Below are positions 51,485 through 57,845 of a stretch of DNA of 57,845 nt, piece by piece. The notes under the pieces were generated by a model. It was not told the origin of the DNA. It saw only the letters and a program-made list of their open reading frames with translations, and did no database searches. Both the position numbers and the translations under genes were made by a program. The DNA comes from an uncultured Oscillospiraceae bacterium. Lineage in GTDB: Bacteria > Bacillota > Clostridia > Oscillospirales > Oscillospiraceae. Location of the stretch: assembly GCA_934565775.1 (NCBI GenBank), contig CAKTIN010000003.1, positions 1 through 57,845 on the forward strand, read 5' to 3'. The first letter of the stretch is position 1. The number at the start of each line of letters is the position of its first letter.

Positions 51485-54084
51485 AGGGCGCCTCCCAATA
51501 GGCCGTATTTTACCTTGACCCGCTCCAGCTTTTCCAGCAGGGGCTCCGACAGGAACCAGAGAAACAGAGCTGTAGCACCGGCGTGGATCAGATCTGCCGG
51601 GACACCGGTGAGATAAGCGGTCAGAAACATCTGCCAATTGGGGGCAGACTGATACATCAGCACGGAAGCCGGGTTCATGATTCCGCCGTAAACGAGCAGC
51701 ACGACCGCGCCGCCGAATACGGCCAGAGACAGCCGACCGGTCCCCAGGAGCCCGGTGCGGGACAGGAGCCCGGTAAGCAGGCCAATCAGGCCCATGGCGA
51801 ACATTTGCCACGGGGTCCAGGGCCCCTGTCCGAAAAGCATATTGGAAACGAACATGGACATGGCCCCCATCAGGAAGCCGGTCTCCCCGCCGAAGGCCAC
51901 CGCAGCTATAATGACCAGTGCCGCCACCGGCTTGAACCCGGGAAGCGCGAAGAACACGGCCCGCCCGGCCACCGCCAGGGCGCAGAGCACGGCCAGAAGC
52001 ACCAGCTCCCGCGCCTGGGGCCGCCGCCCCTCAAAGAGCAGGAAGAAGGGCAGCATGGTCTCTACGAGAATTAGAATCGACAAAAGCAGATACTTTTTTT
52101 CTCCGAAATACCGGCTCCCAAGGAAGAGCGTCAGCGGGATTGCCAGAAGGCTGAGCCCGGCAGCAAGCCACACCTTGGGCCGAATTGGGCTTCGCCGGCG
52201 CTTGGCGGGGCGAACGCCCTGACCGGCGCAGACGCTTAGAAGAAACAGAGCCAGGCAGGCAAATAGCGCCCCGTAGACGCCATAGAGCAGGCCCCGATTG
52301 CCGCCAGACTGAAACAGGCCGGTCAGATTCAGCCCATAAATGGAATAGAGCGCCAGCGCCAGAGTTCCAGCGCCGGAAAATAGACCGGCCAGCTTCCGCC
52401 AGAGGGGCAGAGGCTTCTTTTTTTGCGGAGGCGGTGGGGGCGGCGGCGCCGGTTGGTCCGGCGGCTGCTGCTTTTTGGGCGGGAGCTGCCCGCCGCAGGC
52501 GGTAATCACATCCTCCGCTGTCACCGCCTCCGGCAGCAGATGCCGGGCCATGCGGTTTGCTGCGGTGGTATAGAAGCGCTTGCCTGAGAAGAAGGTCTGG
52601 GGGTCGCCCTGGGCCGTGATCCCGCCGTCAAAAAACAGACAGCAGCGGTCGGCATAGGCGGCGCAGAACTCCACGTCATGGCTTACCATGACAATGCCCA
52701 CGCCGGAGGCTTTCACCTGTGCCAGAATCCCGGCAAAGGTCTCCTTGAAGGCGGCATCCAGGCCCTTAGTGGGCTCATCCAGGAGCAGAAGCCTCGGCTC
52801 GGTGAGAAGGACCTTCGCCAGGGCCGCCCGCTGCTGCTCACCGCCGGACAGGTCATAGGGATGCCGGTCCAAAAGACCGCCCAGGCCGCATAGGCCGCAG
52901 ATCCGGTTCCAGACCTCCGGGGCGGGGGACAGCTCCTCCAGCTCCTGGCGCAGGGTGCTTCGGGCAAACAGGGACCGGGGGTTCTGCGGCAGAAATGCAA
53001 ACTGCGTTTCCTGGGTGCGGATCGTGCCGCGATAGGGCTTCCTGGCCCCGGAAAGCACCGCAAGGGTCGTGGTCTTTCCTGCGCCGTTGCCTCCCAGAAT
53101 GCAGACCAGCTCCCCGGAATAGACGGAAAAATTCAGCCCCTTCAGAATATCCCGGCCGTCCTTTTCATACCGGAACCAGACCTCCTTCGCCTCCAGGACC
53201 GGCGCGCCGCCGGGCGCAAAGGACGGGCGGCGGGGGACGGGAGACAGCGGGTGGTTCTGGGCATATTGGGACAGAAACTGCCGCCCCTGGCCCACGGTCA
53301 TGGGGCAGGGCAGGGACGTTTTCACGCTGGCCCAGACGCGCATGGGGGCTGGCATGGCCCGAAGCATGGGGCTCCCGGCGGCTCGCAGCGCGGCAAAGGC
53401 CTCCTCAGGGGTCCCATCACAGAGGAGCTTTCCCTCCTCCATGAAAATGGCCCGGGTGGCCATGGGCATGGCTTCCTCCAGGCGGTGCTCCGTCAGCAGG
53501 ACGGTCGTCCCCAGCTCCCGGTTGATCTTTCCCACGGTTGCCAGGAAATCAGCGGCGGCGATGGGGTCCAGCTGACTGGTGGGCTCATCCAGCAGGAGCA
53601 CCTCCGGCTGCATGACCATAACGGAGGCCAGATTCAGCAGCTGCTTCTGCCCGCCGGACAGCTCCGAGACATCCTTATAAAACCAGCTCTCCATGCCGAA
53701 AAAGCAGGCCATTTCCGACACCCGGCCCCGGATGGTATCCGTATCCAGCCCCAGGCTCTCCAGGCCGAAGGCCAGCTCGTGCCAAACCTTGTCCGTTACG
53801 ATCTGGCTGTCCGGGTCCTGCTGCACAAAGCCGATGCACTCCGCCTGCGCCCGCAGATCAAGGGCGTCCAGCGGGGCGCCCCGGAAGAGCAGAGTCCCGC
53901 TCCGCGCCCCGTGGGGGGCAAGGGCAGGCTTCAGCTGCCGCAGAAGCGTGGATTTTCCGCAGCCGGAGGGGCCGGCCAGAAGGACGCATTCCCCGGGAAA
54001 TAGGGACAGGGTCACGCCGCTCAGGGCTGGGTGTTCCTGCCCCGGGTAGGTAAAGCTCAGGTCGCGGAGGGTAAAGAGTTCCAT
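51481..54084 (-). CDS. Fused ECF transporter: ATPase-ATPase-substrate-binding membrane domain
   Basis: 867 residues. ATPase 1 has GPSGCGKST (about 38-46), FVQQDPDSQIVTDKVWHELAF and ELSGGQKQLLNL. ATPase 2 has GGNGAGKTT (about 331), DLSGGEQQRAAL and LLLDEPTKGLDA. A Pro-rich linker (about 535-560) leads to a membrane part with about nine spans. Its end is S-component-like (PGFKPVAALVIIAAVAFGGE, GAMSMFVSNMLFGQGPWTPW). This is a stand-alone ECF transporter in which both ATPases and S component are one chain; EcfT is the gene before it. Substrate unknown, corrinoid suggested by the DUF4430 partner. Confidence 0.88.
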   Translation of the reverse strand: MELFTLRDLSFTYPGQEHPALSGVTLSLFPGECVLLAGPSGCGKSTLLRQLKPALAPHGARSGTLLFRGAPLDALDLRAQAECIGFVQQDPDSQIVTDKVWHELAFGLESLGLDTDTIRGRVSEMACFFGMESWFYKDVSELSGGQKQLLNLASVMVMQPEVLLLDEPTSQLDPIAAADFLATVGKINRELGTTVLLTEHRLEEAMPMATRAIFMEEGKLLCDGTPEEAFAALRAAGSPMLRAMPAPMRVWASVKTSLPCPMTVGQGRQFLSQYAQNHPLSPVPRRPSFAPGGAPVLEAKEVWFRYEKDGRDILKGLNFSVYSGELVCILGGNGAGKTTTLAVLSGARKPYRGTIRTQETQFAFLPQNPRSLFARSTLRQELEELSPAPEVWNRICGLCGLGGLLDRHPYDLSGGEQQRAALAKVLLTEPRLLLLDEPTKGLDAAFKETFAGILAQVKASGVGIVMVSHDVEFCAAYADRCCLFFDGGITAQGDPQTFFSGKRFYTTAANRMARHLLPEAVTAEDVITACGGQLPPKKQQPPDQPAPPPPPPPQKKKPLPLWRKLAGLFSGAGTLALALYSIYGLNLTGLFQSGGNRGLLYGVYGALFACLALFLLSVCAGQGVRPAKRRRSPIRPKVWLAAGLSLLAIPLTLFLGSRYFGEKKYLLLSILILVETMLPFFLLFEGRRPQARELVLLAVLCALAVAGRAVFFALPGFKPVAALVIIAAVAFGGETGFLMGAMSMFVSNMLFGQGPWTPWQMFAMGLIGLLTGLLSRTGLLGTGRLSLAVFGGAVVLLVYGGIMNPASVLMYQSAPNWQMFLTAYLTGVPADLIHAGATALFLWFLSEPLLEKLERVKVKYGLLGGAL

Positions 54085-54944
54085 TTTAGATCCTCGCAGA
54101 AATCAAGTATCACAGGGAAAAAGCACAGCAGGCCAAAGGCCCCCTGGGCAAGCAGGGTAAGGGGAGCGGTCAGGTCCCCGGAAATGGTGGGATAGTATTG
54201 AAAGTCCAGGGCTCCCAGGAGCTTTCCGGCCAATACCACGCCGGTCAGCCCCAGGCAGAGACCCAGGCAAAGCCCATCCCGCCGGGTAAAGCGGAAGTTG
54301 TGGAAGGCGGTGCGGCCCTTCAGGCCGTAGCCCCGGCTTTTCATGCTGTCGGCGGTCTGAATGGCGGATTCCAGCGCCCAGGTGACGGTTGCGGAAAAGG
54401 CTGCCATCGCTGCCCGAAGCCGCCGGAGGCGGCCCTTCTCCCCGGGATGCAGTCCGGCTCGGGCCTGGGCGATCTGCTGCATCTGCCGGTGGAAGTGGGG
54501 GACAAACCGCAGGGTCATGGACAGCAGCAGCGAGAGGGCCGGCGCCGCCCGGCCGAAGAGGTAGATGAATTTATCGGAGGTCAGCACCTCGTTGCAGCAG
54601 GCAAACCAGCTGACCACGGCTGCCAGAAGGACCGCAGCAGACGCACCGTAGGCCATGGACTCCAGAGTCAAGGGATTGCCGTTGGGCAGGTACAGAAGGA
54701 TCGTCGCACCCTCATGGCTGAACAAGGGATTCAGAAGCAGCGTCAGCACCAGCAGGGGGAGCAGATAAACAAGCTGAAACCGCAGGGCCTTTGCGCCCTT
54801 CAGGCGAAGGTTATACAAGGCCGCCCCGGCCAGGGACAGGAGCAGGCACACCGGCTGGGTCAGAAACATACTCAGCAGCAGCACCGAGAGAAAAAATTCG
54901 AAGTTGACCAGAGGGTGGCACCCGGAGAAGGCGTCGTTTTTCAT
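54057..54944 (-). CDS. EcfT/CbiQ-like transmembrane subunit of the fused ECF transporter
   Basis: 295 residues from ATG 54944 (ATGA overlap with the DUF4430 gene). Spans about 15-50, 62-82, 100-130 and a C-terminal pair. The coupling helix has LESAIQTADSMKSRGYGLKGRT, the SRG variant of EcfT, and AQARAGLHPGEKGRLRRLRA. Overlaps the fused gene by 28 nt. Distinct from the general EcfT at 24875. Confidence 0.88.
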   Translation of the reverse strand: MKNDAFSGCHPLVNFEFFLSVLLLSMFLTQPVCLLLSLAGAALYNLRLKGAKALRFQLVYLLPLLVLTLLLNPLFSHEGATILLYLPNGNPLTLESMAYGASAAVLLAAVVSWFACCNEVLTSDKFIYLFGRAAPALSLLLSMTLRFVPHFHRQMQQIAQARAGLHPGEKGRLRRLRAAMAAFSATVTWALESAIQTADSMKSRGYGLKGRTAFHNFRFTRRDGLCLGLCLGLTGVVLAGKLLGALDFQYYPTISGDLTAPLTLLAQGAFGLLCFFPVILDFCEDLKWNSLPSAT

Positions 54945-55432
54945 GAGAAATCCCCGCCCCCTACATCCTTGCCCAGGTCCCGGGTATAGGCGAATACCAC
55001 CTGATCCCCGTCGGACAGGGTGTAGCCGGAGCAGCCCAGATTGGGAAACTGCCCGTTCACACTGTAGACCCATCCGGACTGGGGCCCGCAGTCAAACTCA
55101 TACAGGTTGCAGATTCCCTCGATATAGATGGATTTATAGAGATTGGCGTCGGTGTATTCAAAGTGGAGCTTTCGGGCGGTGAGCTCCCGGCGGAGCAGGT
55201 CAAAGACCGTATCGCCCTCATAGGCGGTGACCGGCCCCGTGGAGAGCAGCACGCCGCTTTCCGGGACCAGGCTTCGCTTCTCCGCCTTCAGCTCGTCCAT
55301 GTGCTCCAGCAAAACGTCACAGCGGATCTCCAGGGAGACGGTGATGGGCGCGCCGTGGCCAGCCTCCTTGGCGCAGCCGGCGAAAAGCAGCAGCGCCAGG
55401 AGCGCTGCAATACAGGCAAGAAAACGTTTCAT
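54941..55432 (-). CDS. DUF4430 lipoprotein, candidate substrate-capture protein
   Basis: 163 residues. Signal peptide with lipobox FAGC (Cys20). The domain GDTVFDLLRRELTARKLHFEY, SGWVYSVNGQFPNLGC and GYTLSDGDQVVFAYTRDLG is DUF4430, a fold related to the C-terminal (beta) domain of transcobalamin and intrinsic factor. It is first in the operon with EcfT-like and fused ECF proteins. An external cobamide- or other ligand-capture function is inferred; the family is also found on unrelated surface proteins. Confidence 0.85.
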   Translation of the reverse strand: MKRFLACIAALLALLLFAGCAKEAGHGAPITVSLEIRCDVLLEHMDELKAEKRSLVPESGVLLSTGPVTAYEGDTVFDLLRRELTARKLHFEYTDANLYKSIYIEGICNLYEFDCGPQSGWVYSVNGQFPNLGCSGYTLSDGDQVVFAYTRDLGKDVGGGDFS

Positions 55433-55464
55433 TGTGGACCTCGTTCTGCATAAAATTCCAAATT

Positions 55465-55493
55465 ATTTTATCACGTTTCACCGGGAAAAACAA
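55465..55493 (-). promoter_or_regulatory. Promoter of the DUF4430/ECF operon
   Basis: Minus strand TTGTTT (55488-55493), 17-bp spacer, TAAAAT (55465-55470). The short leader shows no B12 riboswitch. Confidence 0.7.
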
Positions 55494-55506
55494 CCCCGGA
55501 GGACAG

Positions 55507-55534
55507 AAAAGGTCCCCACCCATGGGGCGGGGAC
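55507..55534 (-). terminator. Terminator of the rhomboid-like gene
   Basis: 10-bp stem with one mismatch (55512-55521 with 55525-55534); minus-strand tail CCTTTTCTG. Confidence 0.75.
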
Positions 55535-55539
55535 GAATG

Positions 55540-56412
55540 CTACTGGATATGCACATGGTTGTTGATGTGATCGCTGCAATAGCAGTAATAGCCCTTGCAC
55601 TTGGAGCAATAGCGGAATTCCAGCTCCGGATTGGTCACATCCGTCCGGCCACAGACGGTGCATTTGTGGGTATAGGGGGCCTCGGCCCGGGGGGATGAGG
55701 CGTGTGCCCCGCCGGGGAAGGGAATGGTCTTATTGCGGGGGGAACGCTTCCGGGTCAGATTGACCCGCCAGGAGACCGGCAGCAGGTTGGCAATCTCCTT
55801 TCCAAAGTGCAGGAAGTAATTCAGAAGGGCGATCATGGGGACCAGATAGGTGAAGGAGGTGGGCGCGGTCAGCAGGCCGGAAAGCACGCTCCAGGCGGAG
55901 AGCCCCAACTCGATCAGACCCAGCCACCGGGCCTTGACCGGTATAAACCAGAAAAGCAGAAAGCGGGTCTCCGGATATAAGGTGGCATAGGCCAGGAAAA
56001 GGCTCAGATTGATATACTCCACGCTCATAGGGATCCGGAAAAGGAGCCCGACCAGGTCGGAAAGCAAAACGCCGGAAAAATAATAGAGATTAAATCGCAG
56101 CCGTCCCCAGGTGGCCTCCAGCGAATTGCCCAGGCTGTAATACACCAGAAGCAGCAGCGCTCCCAGCAGCAGACCTGTGGCATTCACGCCGCACAGCACC
56201 GTAAAGATGTAGGTGAACAGCCGCCAGACCTGCCCCTTTAGGATCAGCGCCGGGGAAAAGGCCAGGGCGCTGTAGGTAAGCCCGCTGGGGTCCATAGTAG
56301 AGATCAGAAAAACGATCAGATTGCCCACGGCGATCCACAGCATGAGGTTGGGCACGCCCCGATTGCGATTGCGCTGGCAGAAGGCTGCATATTTGCGCCG
56401 AAGATTCTTCAA
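55540..56412 (-). CDS. Rhomboid-like membrane protein with C-terminal zinc ribbon, probably not a protease
   Basis: 290 residues from TTG 56412 (AAAGGAG 9 nt upstream). Six-span rhomboid pattern (WRLFTYIFT, YYSLGNSLEATWGRLRFNLYYF). The usual catalytic GxSG is replaced by INLSLFLAYATLYPE and no clear catalytic His is seen, so it is likely a pseudo-rhomboid. The tail has CTVCGRTDV ... YCSKCKGYYCYCSDHINNH, a zinc-ribbon-like Cys/His cluster. Function unknown; a substrate-binding or membrane-chaperone role is possible. Confidence 0.75.
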   Translation of the reverse strand: MKNLRRKYAAFCQRNRNRGVPNLMLWIAVGNLIVFLISTMDPSGLTYSALAFSPALILKGQVWRLFTYIFTVLCGVNATGLLLGALLLLVYYSLGNSLEATWGRLRFNLYYFSGVLLSDLVGLLFRIPMSVEYINLSLFLAYATLYPETRFLLFWFIPVKARWLGLIELGLSAWSVLSGLLTAPTSFTYLVPMIALLNYFLHFGKEIANLLPVSWRVNLTRKRSPRNKTIPFPGGAHASSPRAEAPYTHKCTVCGRTDVTNPELEFRYCSKCKGYYCYCSDHINNHVHIQ

Positions 56413-56459
56413 GAGAGGTCGCTCCTTTCCGGCCGGAGCCGCAGGAAAATGATAGTCCT

Positions 56460-56488
56460 ATTCTACCCGATTTTCAGGAAAAAGTCTA
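56460..56488 (-). promoter_or_regulatory. Promoter of the rhomboid-like gene
   Basis: Minus strand TAGACT (56483-56488), 17-bp spacer, TAGAAT (56460-56465). Confidence 0.5.
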
Positions 56489-56559
56489 CCTGGATTTCAT
56501 GAATTTTCCAAGAACCGCTGGCAATCGGGAAAATAGTCGAAAAAGATAGGAGTTTTCTC

Positions 56560-56587
56560 TTGACATTCGGCGAATTATCGCTATAAT
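56560..56587 (+). promoter_or_regulatory. Promoter of metK
   Basis: Consensus TTGACA (56560-56565), 16-bp spacer, TATAAT (56582-56587), about 20 nt before the riboswitch. Confidence 0.85.
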
Positions 56588-56607
56588 AGTTATGCAATTG
56601 AATAGAA

Positions 56608-56699
56608 CCTTATCAAGAGTGGCGGAGGGAACGGCCCGATGAAGCCCGGCAACCTGTTAGTTTCAAGGTGCTAATTCCGGCGTATGACGAAAGATGAGG
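56608..56699 (+). ncRNA. SAM-I (S-box) riboswitch
   Basis: P1 CCTTATC pairs with GATGAGG (56693-56699). Conserved AAGAGTGGCGGAGGGA, GGCCCGATGAAGCCCGGCAA (pseudoknot loop and kink-turn side), AACC and AAGGTGCTAATTCC are all present. A terminator follows at 56712, so binding of SAM should stop transcription before metK. Confidence 0.96.
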
Positions 56700-56711
56700 A
56701 TGCTGTGTTTG

Positions 56712-56742
56712 AAGCGTTCCGTCTGTGCGGAATGCTTTTTTT
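56712..56742 (+). terminator. Riboswitch-controlled terminator
   Basis: 10-bp stem with one G-T pair (56712-56721 with 56728-56737), then TTTTTT. The alternative antiterminator would use the 3' strand of P1. Confidence 0.88.
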
Positions 56743-56774
56743 GTTGTATGGAATGTTCTGAAAGGATTAAAAAT

Positions 56775-57845
56775 ATGGAAAAAAGACTGTTTACTTCCGA
56801 GTGCGTGACCCAAGGCCATCCCGACAAGGTGGCCGACTCTATCTCCGATGCCATTTTGGACGCCTGCCTGGCCCAGGATCCCGGCTCCCGGGTGGCCTGT
56901 GAGACCATGGTGACCACGGATTACTGCTGCATCTGCGGCGAGATCACCACCAAGGCCCAGGTGGACTATGCCGCCGTGGCCCGGGAGACCATCCGCCGCA
57001 TCGGCTACACCCACCCCGAGGACGGCTTCGCCGCAGATACGGTGAAGATCGAGTGCCGGATCCACACCCAGTCTCCGGACATTGCCATGGGCACCAACGA
57101 CGCCGTGGGCGGTGCAGGGGACCAGGGCATGATGTTCGGCGGCGCCTGCAACCAGACCAAGGAGCTGATGCCCCTGCCCGCCGCCATGGCCCGGGCGCTG
57201 ACCACCCAGCTCACCCGCTGCATCCGGGAGAACGACAAGCTTCGCCCCGACGGCAAGACTCAGGTGACCGTGGAATTTGACGAGGCCGGGAAGCCCGTGG
57301 GGATCGACGCCGTGGTGGTTTCCGTGCAGCACACCGAGGACTTTGCCATGGAGGAGCTGCGGACCTATATCCGGGAGAATGTGATCGCGCCGGTGCTGGA
57401 GCGGTATGGCTTCCGTATGAGCCAGGTGGGCGCGGTCTATATCAATCCCACCGGGAAGTTTGTTGTGGGCGGCCCGGCGGGCGACACCGGTCTGACCGGC
57501 CGGAAGATCATTGTGGATACCTACGGCGGCTATTTCTCCCACGGCGGCGGCGCTTTCTCCGGAAAGGACCCCACGAAGGTGGACCGCAGCGCGGCCTATA
57601 TGGCCCGCTACATGGCCAAGAATGTGGTGGCTGCCGGTCTGGCGGACCGGGTGCAGGTGCAGCTGGCCTATGCCATCGGCGTGGCCCATCCGGTCTCCGT
57701 CCGGGTGGATACCTACGGCACCGGAAAGATCCGCGACGAAAAGCTGACGGACCTCCTGCGCCGGGTGTTTGATCTGACCCCCGCCGGAATCATTCGGACC
57801 CTGGACCTCCGGCGGCCGATCTATGAAGAGACGGCCTCCCGCGGC
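56775..57845 (+). CDS. metK: S-adenosylmethionine synthetase MetK (3' end outside window)
   Basis: 357 codons visible, frame open to the window edge. [26 protein letters not shown] region, [49 protein letters not shown] and [19 protein letters not shown] are the MetK signatures. RBS AAAGGA. Makes SAM from methionine and ATP and is feedback-controlled by the riboswitch in its leader. Confidence 0.97.
   Translation, partial: MEKRLFTSECVTQGHPDKVADSISDAILDACLAQDPGSRVACETMVTTDYCCICGEITTKAQVDYAAVARETIRRIGYTHPEDGFAADTVKIECRIHTQSPDIAMGTNDAVGGAGDQGMMFGGACNQTKELMPLPAAMARALTTQLTRCIRENDKLRPDGKTQVTVEFDEAGKPVGIDAVVVSVQHTEDFAMEELRTYIRENVIAPVLERYGFRMSQVGAVYINPTGKFVVGGPAGDTGLTGRKIIVDTYGGYFSHGGGAFSGKDPTKVDRSAAYMARYMAKNVVAAGLADRVQVQLAYAIGVAHPVSVRVDTYGTGKIRDEKLTDLLRRVFDLTPAGIIRTLDLRRPIYEETASRG

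Overview
The window looks like a chromosomal stretch of a GC-rich, spore-forming, anaerobic Clostridia, most likely Oscillospiraceae/Ruminococcaceae-like (Oscillibacter/Flavonifractor type). This is inferred from Firmicutes-type AGGAGG ribosome binding sites, frequent TTG starts, a BceRS-BceAB module, ECF transporters, spore-cortex type proteins, an SLH surface protein, a SAM-I riboswitch and Gram-positive gene families throughout. No phage, insertion sequence, CRISPR array or integrase was seen. The content is ordinary core and accessory metabolism, densely packed, with many 4-nt ATGA overlaps.

Layout. 1-5.7 kb: the end of a membrane transglutaminase and a 1622-residue SLH surface protein. 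5.7-11 kb (minus): a Bce-like peptide sensing and detoxification module (two OmpR regulators, a histidine kinase, an ABC ATPase and permease) with an apparent activator site before the ABC genes. 11-12.7 kb: a CrtO-like acyltransferase overlapping an MGDG-synthase-like glycosyltransferase. 12.8-16.1 kb: cobT-cobU-cobS-(CobU-like)-cobC, corrinoid nucleotide-loop assembly. 16.2-19.5 kb (minus): TcdA, a PrsA-like foldase, a probable 6S RNA, a DUF1292 protein and a small membrane protein. 19.6-29.9 kb: PBP1A with a zinc-ribbon insertion, a methyltransferase, EcfA1-EcfA2-EcfT, TruA, a DUF5711-like protein and a ClpE-like unfoldase. 29.9-36.9 kb: a split threonine pathway, with hom-lysC-asd-GNAT on minus and ACT regulator-thrC-thrB on plus. 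37-39.7 kb: larE-larB-larC for the nickel-pincer cofactor. 40 kb: tRNA-Ser(GGA). 40.2-42.8 kb: a YwaF-like membrane protein and AsnB. 42.9-45.6 kb: a four-gene spore-type cassette. 45.7-48.2 kb: a CmpB-like membrane protein and two lipoproteins. 48.3-50.7 kb: GdhA and NagB. 50.7-55.4 kb (minus): a DUF4430 lipoprotein, an EcfT-like protein, a fused ATPase-ATPase-membrane protein and a TIM-barrel protein in one operon. 55.5-57.8 kb: a rhomboid-like protein with a zinc ribbon, then SAM-I riboswitch-controlled metK, cut by the window end.

The best candidates for something undescribed are the DUF4430 lipoprotein/ECF-fusion/TIM-barrel operon (possible corrinoid capture; substrate unproven), the degenerate-receiver regulator in the Bce locus with its paired operator repeats, the CrtO-like/MGDG-synthase pair, the PBP1A zinc-ribbon insertion, and the spore-type cassette. 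All function calls come from reading motifs by eye; no database search was possible.
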